Origin: Frigoribacterium sp. PhB160
Lineage (GTDB): Bacteria > Actinomycetota > Actinomycetes > Actinomycetales > Microbacteriaceae
Assembly (NCBI RefSeq): GCF_003751785.1
Contig: NZ_RKIE01000001.1
Location: 1,155,564 to 1,219,563 of the forward strand
Length of the DNA: 64,000 nt
Reading direction: 5' to 3'
Shown piece by piece: positions 1 through 9,223 of the stretch (the first letter of the stretch is position 1; each line of letters starts with the position of its first letter). A program made the translations under genes and the position numbers. The notes below the pieces were generated by a model. The model saw only the letters and a program-made list of their open reading frames with translations. It was not told the DNA's origin and made no database searches.

Positions 1-44
1 CCGCACCTCCTCGTCCGTCCGCCCCGCCGCCGGCTCCCCAGCCG

Positions 45-1199
45 ATGCCGGGCGCCAAGCGGCGGCTCCGCATCGACATGCGGCAGTACGGCATCCTCGC
101 CGCGCTGCTCGTCATCGTGCTGCTGTTCCAGGTGCTGACCGAGGGGCGCCTGCTGTACCCGGGCAACGTCAGCAACCTCATCCAGCAGAACGCCTACGTG
201 CTGATCCTCGCCATCGGCATGGTGATCGTCATCATCGCCGGCCACATCGACCTCTCGGTCGGCTCGGTCGTCGCGACCGTCGGTGCCGTGGCGGCGCTCG
301 CGATGAACGACTGGGGCCTGCCGTGGGGCGCTGCCGTCGCGGTCTCGCTGCTCGTCGGCGCGCTGATCGGCGCGTGGCAGGGCTTCTGGGTGGCGTTCGT
401 CGGCATCCCGGCCTTCATCGTCACCCTGGCCGGCATGCTCGTGTTCCGCGGGGTGGCCCTGGTGCTCCTCACGGGCGGCACGATCAGCGGGCTGCCGAGG
501 GCCTTCAACGCCATCGGCTCGGGCACGCTGCCCACGACCGGTCAGCCCGACCTCTTCACCCTGGGCATCGGCGCCCTCGCCAGCGCGGGCCTCATCGCCC
601 AGCAGCTGCGGGCGCGAGGCAACCTGCGGCGCCTCGAGCTGCCCCGGGAGCGCGCGGTGTCGTTCGTGGTCAAGATCGCGATCGCCGTCGCCGCGATCAT
701 GTACCTCTGCTACCTGCTGGCGTACAACCGCGGCACGCCGATCATCCTCGTCATCCTCGCGACGCTCGTGCTGCTCTATTCGTTCCTCCTCACCCGCACC
801 GTCTTCGGTCGCCACGTCTACGCGATGGGCGGCAACCTCTTCGCAGCGATGATGTCGGGCGTCAAGACGAAGTGGGTCAACTTCGCCATCTTCGTCAACA
901 TGGGGCTGCTCGCCGGTCTCGCCGGCGTCGTCAGCACGGCCCGCGCCGGCAGCGCCGTCGCGTCGGCCGGCCAGAGCTTCGAGCTCGACGCCATCGCGGC
1001 CGTCTTCATCGGCGGCGCGGCGGTGCAGGGCGGCATCGGCACGGTCGTCGGCGCCGTCATCGGCGGCCTCGTCATGGGCGTGCTGAACCAGGGCCTGTCG
1101 ATCCTCTCGGTCGACGCCGCCTGGCAGCAGGTCATCAAGGGCCTCGTGCTGCTGCTCGCCGTCGCGTTCGACGTCTACAGCAAGCGGCGCCGCCGCTGA
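45..1199 (+). CDS. Sugar ABC transporter permease (XylH/MmsB type)
   Basis: Inner-membrane permease of a carbohydrate-uptake-2 ABC importer, of the ribose/xylose/multiple-monosaccharide kind. The protein is 384 residues, nearly all hydrophobic helices, with the family signature GHIDLSVGSV near residue 66 and the conserved Gly-rich IGGAAVQGGIGTVVGAVIGG segment near residue 325. The C-terminus is basic (KRRRR). Its substrate-binding and ATPase partners must lie left of the window. The reading frame is open to the left edge, so the true start could be upstream of the ATG at 45. The exact sugar cannot be told from the permease alone. Confidence 0.88.
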   Translation: MPGAKRRLRIDMRQYGILAALLVIVLLFQVLTEGRLLYPGNVSNLIQQNAYVLILAIGMVIVIIAGHIDLSVGSVVATVGAVAALAMNDWGLPWGAAVAVSLLVGALIGAWQGFWVAFVGIPAFIVTLAGMLVFRGVALVLLTGGTISGLPRAFNAIGSGTLPTTGQPDLFTLGIGALASAGLIAQQLRARGNLRRLELPRERAVSFVVKIAIAVAAIMYLCYLLAYNRGTPIILVILATLVLLYSFLLTRTVFGRHVYAMGGNLFAAMMSGVKTKWVNFAIFVNMGLLAGLAGVVSTARAGSAVASAGQSFELDAIAAVFIGGAAVQGGIGTVVGAVIGGLVMGVLNQGLSILSVDAAWQQVIKGLVLLLAVAFDVYSKRRRR

Positions 1200-1214
1200 C
1201 GCGGGGGAGGGGGA

Positions 1215-1250
1215 ACGGAGGGGCGTCGTCGGGGGACGGCGCCCCTCCGT
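1215..1250. terminator. Hairpin terminator between convergent ABC operons
   Basis: Inverted repeat CGGAGGGGCG (1216-1225) and CGCCCCTCCG (1240-1249), one further A/T pair outside, 14-nt loop. It lies between the stop of the sugar permease (plus strand) and the stop of the amino-acid ABC ATPase (minus strand), so it could stop transcription from both sides. There is no T tract, which is usual at this G+C content. Confidence 0.6.
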
Positions 1251-1288
1251 CCGTCAGGTGACCCGAGGAGGGCGCGATGCTCGGGAGG

Positions 1289-2088
<800 letters not shown>

Positions 2089-2092
<4 letters not shown>

Positions 2093-2925
2093 ACGACGCT
2101 CCCCGCCTGCTCGCGACGACGGAGGCGCGCCGACAGCCAGTCGGTCAGCCACAGCGTCGGCAGGGCCAGCAGCACGAACAGCAGCCCGGCGAGCACGTAG
2201 GGCGTGAAGTTCGCGGCGCTGGCCGTCTCGATCTGAGCTGCCCGCACGGCGTCGACGGCGCCGAGCACCGAGATCAGCCCGACGTCCTTCTGCATCGAGA
2301 CGAAGTCGTTCATGAGGGCGGGCGTCACCTTGCGGATCGCCTGCGGGAAGACGACGAGGCGGAGGGTCTTCGCGTGGCTGAGGCCGAGGGAGCGCGCCGC
2401 GAGCCGCTGCGACGGATGGACGGCGTCGATGCCGGCCCGCACCACCTCGGACACGTAGGCCGAGTAGGTGAGGACCAGGGCGATGGTGCCCCAGAACTCG
2501 GCCGGCAGCCGCGGGATGCCGAGGCCGAGCCCGGGCACGCCGAAGCCGACGAGGTAGAGGACGATGATGAGCGGCAGGCCGCGGAAGAGGTCGGTGTAGC
2601 CGCGCACGAGCGCCCGCACCGGGAAGAAGACCGGCCCGCGCAGGGTGCGCAGCGCCGAGAGCGCCGTGCTGACGACGGCGACCCCGAGGGCCGCGACGAC
2701 GAGCACGCGCACGTTGAGCCAGAGGCCCTCGACGACGCGGGGCCAGGCGGTGACGAGGGACGGGCCGTCGAAGAAGCTGAACCGCACGCGCTGCCAGCCG
2801 GGGGTGCTCGTCACGGCCCACCAGGCGAGGGCCGCGAAGACGACCGTGCTGACGACGGCGATCGCCACCGAGCGTGCCGACTGCCGCCGGCGGAAGGCAC
2901 GGCGGCCGAGCTCGAGGTCGCTCAC
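2089..2925 (-). CDS. Polar amino-acid ABC transporter permease (HisM/GlnP type)
   Basis: Membrane permease for the adjacent binding protein and ATPase. The EAA-type cytoplasmic loop is visible (RSLGLSHAKTLRLVVFPQA), as is the family segment YTDLFRGLPLIIVLY. There are about five membrane helices. I prefer the GTG at 2925 (VSDLELG), leaving 59 nt after the binding-protein stop; the longer form from GTG 3021 adds 32 Pro/Gly/Ala-rich residues and overlaps the binding-protein gene by 37 nt. A single permease implies a homodimeric channel. Confidence 0.9.
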
Positions 2926-2984
2926 CGGGGCGCCCGTCGGGTGGCCGCCGGCGGGGCCCGGGCCGGCGACGACGGGGGAGGCGG

Positions 2985-3821
2985 CTACGAGAGCTCCGGC
3001 AGGTCGTAGTCGGCGAGCCACTGCTGCTGCAGGTCGGCGAGGGTGCCGTCGGCCTGCAGGGCGTCGACCGCGGCCGTCACGTCGGCGGTGAGGTCGCTGC
3101 CGAGCGGCAGGACGATGCCGAGCTCGTCGCTGGCCCCGTCGCCGGCGGGCAGCTGCCCGAGCACGACGCCGCCGTCGACGAAGTAGGTGGCCGTGGGCAC
3201 GTCGAGCACGATCGCGTCGACCTGGCCCGACTCGAGGGCGGCCTTGGCGTCGTCGTTCGAGTTGTAGGCCTGCACGCCGCCGTCGGGGTCGATGGCGGTC
3301 TCGGCGGCGGTGAAGCTCGTCGTCGCGCTCTGCGCGCCGATCGCGAGGCCCTTCAGGTCGGCGAGGTCGGCGGCGTCGGCCGCGGCGGTGCCGGGAAGGG
3401 TGACGACGGCCTGGCGGGTCTCGTAGTACGGCGACGAGAAGTCGACCGCCTTCGCCCGCTGCTCGGTGATCGAGAACTGCTGCAGGTCGAGGTCGTAGGT
3501 CTTCGGGCCCGGCGCGATGGCCTCGTCGAAGGTCGTGCGCACCCAGACGACGTCGTCGGCGTCGACGCCGAGCTGGTCGGCCACGGCGTAGGCGAGCGCC
3601 GCCTCGTAGCCCTCGCCCGAGGCGGGGTCGTCGCCCTCGACCCAGGGCGCGTAGGCCGGTTCGCCGGTGGCGACGGTGAGCTTGCCCTCGGTGACGCGGC
3701 CGACGCCGGCGGCGTCGCCCCCGTCGCCCGAGCCGCTGCCGGCGGAGCAGGCGGAGAGGAGGCCGACCGCGACGACGGCGGTCGCGACCAGGGTGGCACG
3801 GCGGAGGCGGGAGGAGCGCAT
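2985..3821 (-). CDS. Amino-acid ABC transporter substrate-binding lipoprotein (SBP family 3)
   Basis: Extracytoplasmic binding protein (278 residues) anchored by lipid: signal peptide with lipobox LLSAC, then a Ser/Gly-rich linker. The body carries the family 3 pattern (EGYEAALAYAVADQLG, and PYYETRQAVV near residue 140). It starts the operon with permease and ATPase downstream. On the minus strand a -10-like TACTGT lies at 3828-3833, only 6 nt before the ATG, so the message is probably leaderless. The ligand is probably a polar amino acid, but the sequence does not show which. Confidence 0.92.
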   Translation of the reverse strand: MRSSRLRRATLVATAVVAVGLLSACSAGSGSGDGGDAAGVGRVTEGKLTVATGEPAYAPWVEGDDPASGEGYEAALAYAVADQLGVDADDVVWVRTTFDEAIAPGPKTYDLDLQQFSITEQRAKAVDFSSPYYETRQAVVTLPGTAAADAADLADLKGLAIGAQSATTSFTAAETAIDPDGGVQAYNSNDDAKAALESGQVDAIVLDVPTATYFVDGGVVLGQLPAGDGASDELGIVLPLGSDLTADVTAAVDALQADGTLADLQQQWLADYDLPELS

Positions 3822-3922
3822 GGGACGACAGTAGCGGCGGCGGCCGACGCCGGGCGCCCCGGCGACGCCGCGTGACGCGGAGGGGCCAGGCCGGCCGCGT
3901 GCGGGACGGCTACCCTGTGCGG

Positions 3923-5287
3923 ATGACCCGCGCCGCGCCTCCCTCGCCCGGGGTCGCCCCGACCCTCGTCGGCGTCGCCTCGCGGGCGGCGGCGCACCCG
4001 GCGGTGATGTGGTCGGCGTTCGTCCTCGTGCACCTCTGGCTGGGCCGGGCGAACTTCGTGGGGCCGAGCCAGCCGATGGGCGACGTCGTCAGCGTCTACC
4101 GCACCTGGATGCAGCAGGGCGTCGGCGGCGGCGACTGGGTGGGCGTCGACCGGCCGTGGGTGTACCCCCTGCTCGCGGCGGTGCCGATGCTCCTCGCGCG
4201 CGTCGGCGGCGCCGACCACTACGGCACGGCCTGGCTCACGATCGTGCTCCTGCTGAACGCCGGGGCGCTGGCCGTGCTGACCGGCTGGGGCCGCCGGAAC
4301 GTCGCGGCCGGGTGGTGGTGGATCGCCTTCCTCGCCGTGCTCGGGCCCATCGCCCTCGGCCGCATCGACGCGGTCACGGTGCCCTTCGCACTCGTCGGGC
4401 TGCTGCTGCTCGGGGCGCGGCCCCTGCTCGCCTCCGCCCTGCTCACGATCGGCGCCTGGATCAAGGTGTGGCCGGCGGCCCTCGTCGTCGCGGCCGTCGT
4501 CGCCCTCCGTGGGCGGTCGCGCCGCACGGTCGTCTCCGCCGCCGCCGTGACGACCGCCGCCGTCGTCGCGATCTCGCTCGTGCTCGGCAGCGGGCTGAAC
4601 GTCGTCGGCTTCGTCGGCCAGCAGGCGGGGCGCGGCCTGCAGGTCGAGTCGCCCGCGGCGACGCCGTGGCTCTGGCGCGCCGCGTCGGGCGTCGTCGGCA
4701 CCTACGTCTACTACGACCGGCAGATCCTCACCTACCAGGTCGAGGGCGACGGCGTCGGCTTCGCCGCCCGGGCGACGACCGTCGTCATGGCCCTCGTCGT
4801 CGCGCTCGTGCTGCTGCTGGGGCTGCGGGCGGTGCGTCTCGGGGCGTCGGCCACGCGCCTCCTCGCGCCCCTGTCGCTCGCCTTCGTCATCGCGCTCGTC
4901 GTCACCAACAAGGTGGGGTCGCCCCAGTTCGTCTCGTGGCTCGCCGCCCCGGTGGTACTCGGCCTCGTGCTGTCCCGACGCGGCGGCCCGTCGTTCGTCG
5001 TACCGGCCCTGGTCGCCCTCGTCGTCGCGGGGCTGACCCAGGTGGTCTACCCGTGGCGGTACGACGACCTGCTCGCGGCCGACCCGGGCATGGTCGCGCT
5101 CATCACCGTGCGGAACGGCGCGGAGGTCGTGCTGCTCGGCGTCGCACTCGTGCAGCTCTGGCGGGTCGGGAGCTCCGCGGGGCGCGGGGCCGACCGGGCC
5201 CCGCAGCGGCGAGACGGTCGCGACCGCGGTCGACGTCGCGGAGACCAGGTGCGCGGCGACCGGTCCGCTGCGATCATGGACGCATGA
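3923..5287 (+). CDS. Polytopic glycosyltransferase, GT87/DUF2029 type
   Basis: A 454-residue membrane protein with about ten hydrophobic helices, resembling actinobacterial polyprenyl-phosphomannose-dependent mannosyltransferases (GT87). A periplasmic loop with MGDVVSVYRTWMQQG follows the first helix, and IGAWIKVWP is the typical GT87 central motif. The ATG at 3923 is preferred over a GTG at 3872 because a -10-like TACCCT (3911-3916) ends 6 nt before it. The C-terminus is a basic tail. It overlaps the next gene by 4 nt (ATGA). Role in cell-envelope mannan or lipoglycan synthesis is inferred from family resemblance. Confidence 0.72.
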   Translation: MTRAAPPSPGVAPTLVGVASRAAAHPAVMWSAFVLVHLWLGRANFVGPSQPMGDVVSVYRTWMQQGVGGGDWVGVDRPWVYPLLAAVPMLLARVGGADHYGTAWLTIVLLLNAGALAVLTGWGRRNVAAGWWWIAFLAVLGPIALGRIDAVTVPFALVGLLLLGARPLLASALLTIGAWIKVWPAALVVAAVVALRGRSRRTVVSAAAVTTAAVVAISLVLGSGLNVVGFVGQQAGRGLQVESPAATPWLWRAASGVVGTYVYYDRQILTYQVEGDGVGFAARATTVVMALVVALVLLLGLRAVRLGASATRLLAPLSLAFVIALVVTNKVGSPQFVSWLAAPVVLGLVLSRRGGPSFVVPALVALVVAGLTQVVYPWRYDDLLAADPGMVALITVRNGAEVVLLGVALVQLWRVGSSAGRGADRAPQRRDGRDRGRRRGDQVRGDRSAAIMDA

Positions 5288-5616
5288 TCGTCGCCTTCTC
5301 CGTCGCGCCCAGCGGCGACGCCCCCGCCGGCAGCCTCGACCCCGACGCCCGGGGCGACTCGGTCCACGACGCGGTGGCCGCGGCCGTCGCCGTCGTGCGC
5401 GCGTCGGGCCTGCCGAACCGCACGTCGTCGATGTTCACCGAGGTCGAGGGCGAGTGGGACGAGGTCATGGACGTCGTCAAGCGCGCGACGGAGGCGGTGG
5501 GCGCGTTCGGCAGCCGCGTCTCGCTCGTGCTCAAGGCCGACATCCGCCCCGGACGCACCGGCGAGCTGACCGGAAAGGTCGAGCGGCTCGAGCGGGCCCT
5601 CGACGCGCGCGACTGA
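5284..5616 (+). CDS. Thiamine-binding/MTH1187 family protein (YqgV-like)
   Basis: A small 110-residue cytoplasmic protein of the MTH1187/YqgV family, known to form oligomers and, in some members, to bind thiamine. Supporting features are the N-terminal IVAFSVAPSG strand, the helix rich in V/A, then SSMFTEVEGEWDEVMDVVKRA and a C-terminal RVSLVLKADIRPGR strand. The ATG overlaps the upstream GT87-like gene by 4 nt, so it is probably co-translated with it, although no functional link between the two is obvious. Confidence 0.8.
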   Translation: MIVAFSVAPSGDAPAGSLDPDARGDSVHDAVAAAVAVVRASGLPNRTSSMFTEVEGEWDEVMDVVKRATEAVGAFGSRVSLVLKADIRPGRTGELTGKVERLERALDARD

Positions 5617-5664
5617 CCGCTCGTCGTGCCCGGGTCGGGGCTGTCGCCCCGGCCGCACGCCCCG

Positions 5665-5713
5665 TACACTCGACGTCAGGTGTCGTCACGCCGCGGTCTC
5701 GAATCGATTCGAG
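5665..5713 (+). promoter_or_regulatory. MFS exporter promoter and 16-bp palindrome
   Basis: A -10-like TACACT is at 5665-5670. About 28 nt downstream is the perfect palindrome CTCGAATCGATTCGAG (5698-5713), flanked by GCGG on the left and CCGC on the right. It lies in the roughly 130-nt leader of the MFS gene at 5806. It could be an operator placed just downstream of the transcription start, or the stem of an RNA hairpin. No regulator gene adjoins it. Confidence 0.45.
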
Positions 5714-5805
5714 CCGCGCCGGTCAGACGCCCTGATCCCTGCACCGCCCCGCTCGACGGAGAGCCCGGCACCGCCCCTCTCCTCGACCCGCGAAGGCAGC
5801 CGCCC

Positions 5806-7095
5806 GTGATCACCCTCTCTCCCCGCCGCCGCACCGCGGCGCTCATCGCCCTCGCGCTCGGCGGCTTCGGCATCGGCTCGACCGAGTTCGTCGCGATGGG
5901 CCTGCTGCCGAACATCGCGAGCGACCTGCTGCCGGGCCTGTACTCGGCGTCGACCGAGGAGGGGATCGCGCGCGCCGGCTGGCTCGTCAGCGCGTACGCC
6001 CTCGGCGTCGTCGTCGGCGCCCCGACCATCGCCGCCATGTCGTCGCACCTGCCGAAGAAGAAGCTGTTGATGGGCCTGCTCGCGCTCTTCGTCGTCGGCA
6101 CCGTGCTCTCGGCCGTGCTGCCCTCGTTCGGCTGGGTGCTCGCCGCCCGCTTCTTCGCGGGCCTGCCGCACGGGGCCTACTTCGGCATCGCGTCGATCGT
6201 CGCGGCCACGATCATGGGCCCGGGCAACCGCGGCAAGGGCGTCGCGCTCGTGCTCAGCGGGCTCACCATCGCCAACGTCGTCGGCGTGCCGACCATCACC
6301 TGGCTCGGCCAGACGCAGGGCTGGCGCGTCGCCTACCTCGCGGTCGCCGCGATCTTCGCCCTGACCTTCGTCGCGGTCGGCCTCGCCGTCCCGAGGCTCG
6401 AGGGCGACTCGTCGGCCTCGATGCGCCGCGAGCTGCGGGCCTTCCGCCAGCCGCAGGTCTGGCTCGTCATGGGCATCGGCGCGATCGGCTTCGGCGGCTT
6501 CTTCGCCGTCTACAGCTACATCGCCAACGCCGTCACCGAGGGCGCGGGCCAGTCCGAGGGCGTCGTGCCCTGGGTGCTCGTCACGGTCGGCGTCGGCATG
6601 ACGATCGGCAACGTGCTCGGCGGTTGGCTGGCCGACCGCGACCTCAAGCTCGCCTTGTTCTTCGGCTTCGGCGGCCTCATCGTCGCCCTGAGCGCCTACG
6701 CCCTCACCGTCGACAGCATCGTCGGCATCTTCGCCTGCACCTTCCTCGTCGGGCTGGTCGGCTCGGCGATCGGCCCGTCGGTGCAGTCGCGCCTCATGGA
6801 GGTCGCCGGTGAGAGCCAGGTCATCGGCGCCGCCCTCAACCACTCGGCGATGAACCTCGGCAACAGCGCCGGCGCCTACCTCGGCGGCGCCGTCATCGCG
6901 GCGGGCTTCGGCTTCGCGGCGCCCGGGTGGGTCGGCGTCGTGCTGGCCGTCGCCGGCGTCGTCCTCACGATCGTGAGCTTCGCCCTCCAGCGCAGCGGCG
7001 ACCGGCGCCAGGCCGAGGCCTGCGCCGCCGCCGAGGACGCCGACCGCAAGGAGGACACCGACACGGGGTCGCTCTTCGTCGTCGCCGGGCGCTGA
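5806..7095 (+). CDS. MFS transporter, DHA1 (AraJ/Cmx-like) exporter
   Basis: A 429-residue, twelve-helix major facilitator of the drug:H+ antiporter-1 class. The first helix GGFGIGSTEFVAMGLLPNIA carries the acidic residue typical of AraJ/NepI/Cmx-type exporters. Motif-A-like text GGWLADRD sits in the second half, and PSVQSRLMEVA in the TM10/11 region is typical. I chose the GTG at 5806 because the preceding 60 codons are nonconserved leader containing a -10 hexamer and a palindrome. The gene stands alone and is followed by two strong hairpins. Substrate unknown; chloramphenicol, sugar or nucleoside efflux are all seen in the group. Confidence 0.85.
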   Translation: MITLSPRRRTAALIALALGGFGIGSTEFVAMGLLPNIASDLLPGLYSASTEEGIARAGWLVSAYALGVVVGAPTIAAMSSHLPKKKLLMGLLALFVVGTVLSAVLPSFGWVLAARFFAGLPHGAYFGIASIVAATIMGPGNRGKGVALVLSGLTIANVVGVPTITWLGQTQGWRVAYLAVAAIFALTFVAVGLAVPRLEGDSSASMRRELRAFRQPQVWLVMGIGAIGFGGFFAVYSYIANAVTEGAGQSEGVVPWVLVTVGVGMTIGNVLGGWLADRDLKLALFFGFGGLIVALSAYALTVDSIVGIFACTFLVGLVGSAIGPSVQSRLMEVAGESQVIGAALNHSAMNLGNSAGAYLGGAVIAAGFGFAAPGWVGVVLAVAGVVLTIVSFALQRSGDRRQAEACAAAEDADRKEDTDTGSLFVVAGR

Positions 7096-7119
7096 CGCCG
7101 CGCGGCGACGCGGGGGAGC

Positions 7120-7162
7120 GCGGGAGGCGCGGGGTGCGCCCGGCGCCCACCGCGCCTCCCGC
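7120..7162. terminator. Hairpin with paired GGAGGCGCG motifs
   Basis: Perfect 13-bp inverted repeat GCGGGAGGCGCGG (7120-7132) and CCGCGCCTCCCGC (7150-7162), extended outward by GGGAGC and GCTCCC across a small internal loop. It directly follows the MFS gene, so a terminator is the simplest reading. The arms contain a 9-mer repeated many times across the window. Confidence 0.55.
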
Positions 7163-7178
7163 GGTCCGCTCCCGTCAC

Positions 7179-7220
7179 GCACGACGGCCCGGCCCCCTCG
7201 CGGGTGCCGGGCCGTCGTGC
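7179..7220. terminator. Strong 15-bp hairpin terminator, MFS / response regulator
   Basis: Perfect inverted repeat GCACGACGGCCCGGC (7179-7193) and GCCGGGCCGTCGTGC (7206-7220), 12-nt loop. It sits 11 nt from the stop of the minus-strand response regulator and after the MFS gene, so it is well placed as a bidirectional terminator. Confidence 0.75.
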
Positions 7221-7231
7221 GTCGCTCGGGG

Positions 7232-7903
7232 CTAGAAGCTCGTCTGCGTCGGGGTGTCGATGAGGATGCCGTCCTGCAGGGCGCGCTTGCGGAGGGCGAC
7301 CTTGGTGCCGACGTCGAAGCCCGCGACGCGGTATTTCTCGCGGATGCGCTTGAGGTAGCTCTTCGCGGTCTCTTCGCTGATGCCGAGCTGGTAGGCGACG
7401 GCCTTGACGGGCTCGCCGCCGCCGTACAGCGCCATGACGCGACGTTCTTGCGCGGACAGCTTCGGGACGCCGCCGATCTCGGCCGCGTTGAGCGCGAGGT
7501 CGAGCTCGGCCGAGATGTACGACTCGCCGCCGGCGGCCGCGCGGATCGCCTCGACGATCATCTCGGCGTCCTCGCTCTTGACGAGGTAGCCGAGGGCGCC
7601 CGCGGCCAGGGCCTCGCGGACGACGTTGGGCTCGGAGTAGGTGCTCATGAGCACGGTCTTGACGCCCGTGGTCTTCAGGGTGTTGATCTTCAGCGAGATC
7701 GGGATGTTGTCCTTCAGGTCGAGGTCGAGCAGCACGACGTCGACCGGGAACTCCGGGTGGGTGAGCAGCTCGGGCCAGGAGGCGACCGCCGCGACCATCG
7801 AGATGTCGCTCGCCGCGCCTCGGATCCACTCGCTCAGCGCTCCGAGGAGCATCTTGTGGTCGTCTACCAGGGCCAGGCGGATGCGATCGTCGGGGTTCGT
7901 CAC
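7232..7903 (-). CDS. NarL/LuxR-family response regulator
   Basis: A 223-residue two-component regulator. The receiver domain occupies residues ~8-125 with acidic pocket ALVDDHK, phospho-acceptor Asp60 (VVLLDLDLKD) and the conserved Lys near 110 (YLVKSED). A LuxR-type helix-turn-helix follows at ~155-215 (LSAQERRVMALY, VAYQLGISEETAKSYLKRIREKY). The start is GTG at 7903 with GAAGGA upstream, and a -10-like TAGCAT is at 7934-7939 (minus strand). It lies 60 bp downstream of the kinase-like gene and two genes from the histidine kinase, its likely cognate sensor. Targets are not evident. Confidence 0.92.
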   Translation of the reverse strand: MTNPDDRIRLALVDDHKMLLGALSEWIRGAASDISMVAAVASWPELLTHPEFPVDVVLLDLDLKDNIPISLKINTLKTTGVKTVLMSTYSEPNVVREALAAGALGYLVKSEDAEMIVEAIRAAAGGESYISAELDLALNAAEIGGVPKLSAQERRVMALYGGGEPVKAVAYQLGISEETAKSYLKRIREKYRVAGFDVGTKVALRKRALQDGILIDTPTQTSF

Positions 7904-7963
7904 GGGATCCTTCTTTCAGTGGACGTGATGTTCATGCTAGACGCCGACCGACGGCCGTGATGC

Positions 7964-9223
7964 TCACGACTCGGCCGGGTTGTCGACGATGCAGTGCAGG
8001 TGCACCTTGACGCTCTGCTCGTGCGTCGACGCCGTGTACTCGCCGACGCGCTCGAGGGCGTTCCAGGTGGCCGGGGTGACCCGGTTGCGGCGGATGCCGG
8101 TGGTCGAGACGACCACCGGCACGTCGACGCTGCGGCCCGCGAGCGAGGTGATCGAGCCCGTGACCGCCGTGACCGGGCCGAGGGTGAGGGTGATCGAGGT
8201 GCCCGGCGTGCGGCTCTTGGAGTCGCCGAGCAGCAGCCAGACCGCCTGCAGCAGGCCGTCGCGCTGCGGGGGCGAGAGCAGGCCGGCCAGTGACGACGGG
8301 TCGACCAGGGTCACCGAGCGGCCGAGGTACTCCGACTCGGTCACGGCGTGGTGCAGCCAGGTCTCGCGGCGGCCCTCGATGAGGTGGAGGCGCAGCTCGG
8401 TCGCGAGGGACGCCGCCTGCGACGCGACCTTGGGCGCGAGGGGCAGCGGCACGTCGCCGCCCGCGACGCCGTCGAGCAGCTTCTCGGCCGCGAGGTCGAG
8501 GCGGGCCAGCTCATCGCTCGCGAGCATGCCGACGGCGAACCGGGGCTGCGTCACGTTGCTCTGGACGAGCACGCGGTCGAGCTCGACCTGCACCATGCGG
8601 CGGAAGCGTTGCAGCACCGAGGTCGCGACGACGCCCGGCAGGACGGCCAGCGCGACGACGCTCGCCTGCTGGGGGACCGTCGCGGAGGTCAGCGGCGTCG
8701 ACGCGACGACCATCGCCACGAAGGCCACCAGGAGCAGCGAGGAGGCGACGACCAGCTCACGGGCCGGGCGCAGGGTCACGATCGGCAGCAGGCCGAACCC
8801 CGCGGCGACGCTGGCGGTCGCGTAGGCGCCCACGTCGTGGAGCGGCCAGATCGCGATGAAGTCGAGCGCCACGACCAGGGCGAGCACGACGCCGATGGCC
8901 GCGAAGACGCGCCCGGTGAGGCGCTCGCCCCGGATCGTCACGAGGGCGGCCGTGCCGACGAAGGCCGCGACGTAGAGCAGCCAGGCGAGCAGGGCCGGCA
9001 CCACCGACGGGTAGTCGGAGATGTGGCTGAGGAAGAAGATGAGCCCGTACGCGGCCTGCAGCCCGGCGATGACCGCCGCGCCGAAGCCGAGGTAGCCCGT
9101 GCCGAGCGTGGCGCCGGCGGCGCGCGCCTGGCGGAGCGACCGTGCCCCGGTGGAGCCGATCGGCAGGCCCCGGGCCGCCCGGCGGCCGCGGACGACGCCG
9201 AGGGTGTTCTCGTCGATGCTCAC
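7964..9223 (-). CDS. Kinase-like membrane protein, probable non-catalytic histidine-kinase paralogue
   Basis: A 419-residue protein coupled to the histidine kinase by a GTGA overlap. Residues ~45-215 form about six hydrophobic helices, and the remainder is cytoplasmic. Its layout parallels the neighbouring kinase: membrane block, a helix with FRRMVQVELDRVL, then an alpha/beta region. Where the kinase has an H-box and an N-box (ECLENVRRHA), this protein has no equivalent His and reads LLQAVWLLLGDSKSRTPGTS, without the ATP-binding Asn or any DxGxG. I infer a pseudokinase that modulates the sensor. This is by-eye similarity only; a plain hypothetical membrane protein is the fallback. Confidence 0.6.
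   Translation of the reverse strand: MSIDENTLGVVRGRRAARGLPIGSTGARSLRQARAAGATLGTGYLGFGAAVIAGLQAAYGLIFFLSHISDYPSVVPALLAWLLYVAAFVGTAALVTIRGERLTGRVFAAIGVVLALVVALDFIAIWPLHDVGAYATASVAAGFGLLPIVTLRPARELVVASSLLLVAFVAMVVASTPLTSATVPQQASVVALAVLPGVVATSVLQRFRRMVQVELDRVLVQSNVTQPRFAVGMLASDELARLDLAAEKLLDGVAGGDVPLPLAPKVASQAASLATELRLHLIEGRRETWLHHAVTESEYLGRSVTLVDPSSLAGLLSPPQRDGLLQAVWLLLGDSKSRTPGTSITLTLGPVTAVTGSITSLAGRSVDVPVVVSTTGIRRNRVTPATWNALERVGEYTASTHEQSVKVHLHCIVDNPAES

Noticed and set aside
5686-7182. 498-residue open frame on the minus strand opposite the MFS gene
   Set aside because: Its translation is Arg/Asp/Glu/Ala repeats with no domain, typical of the antisense of a high-G+C gene; the plus-strand frame has a complete transporter.
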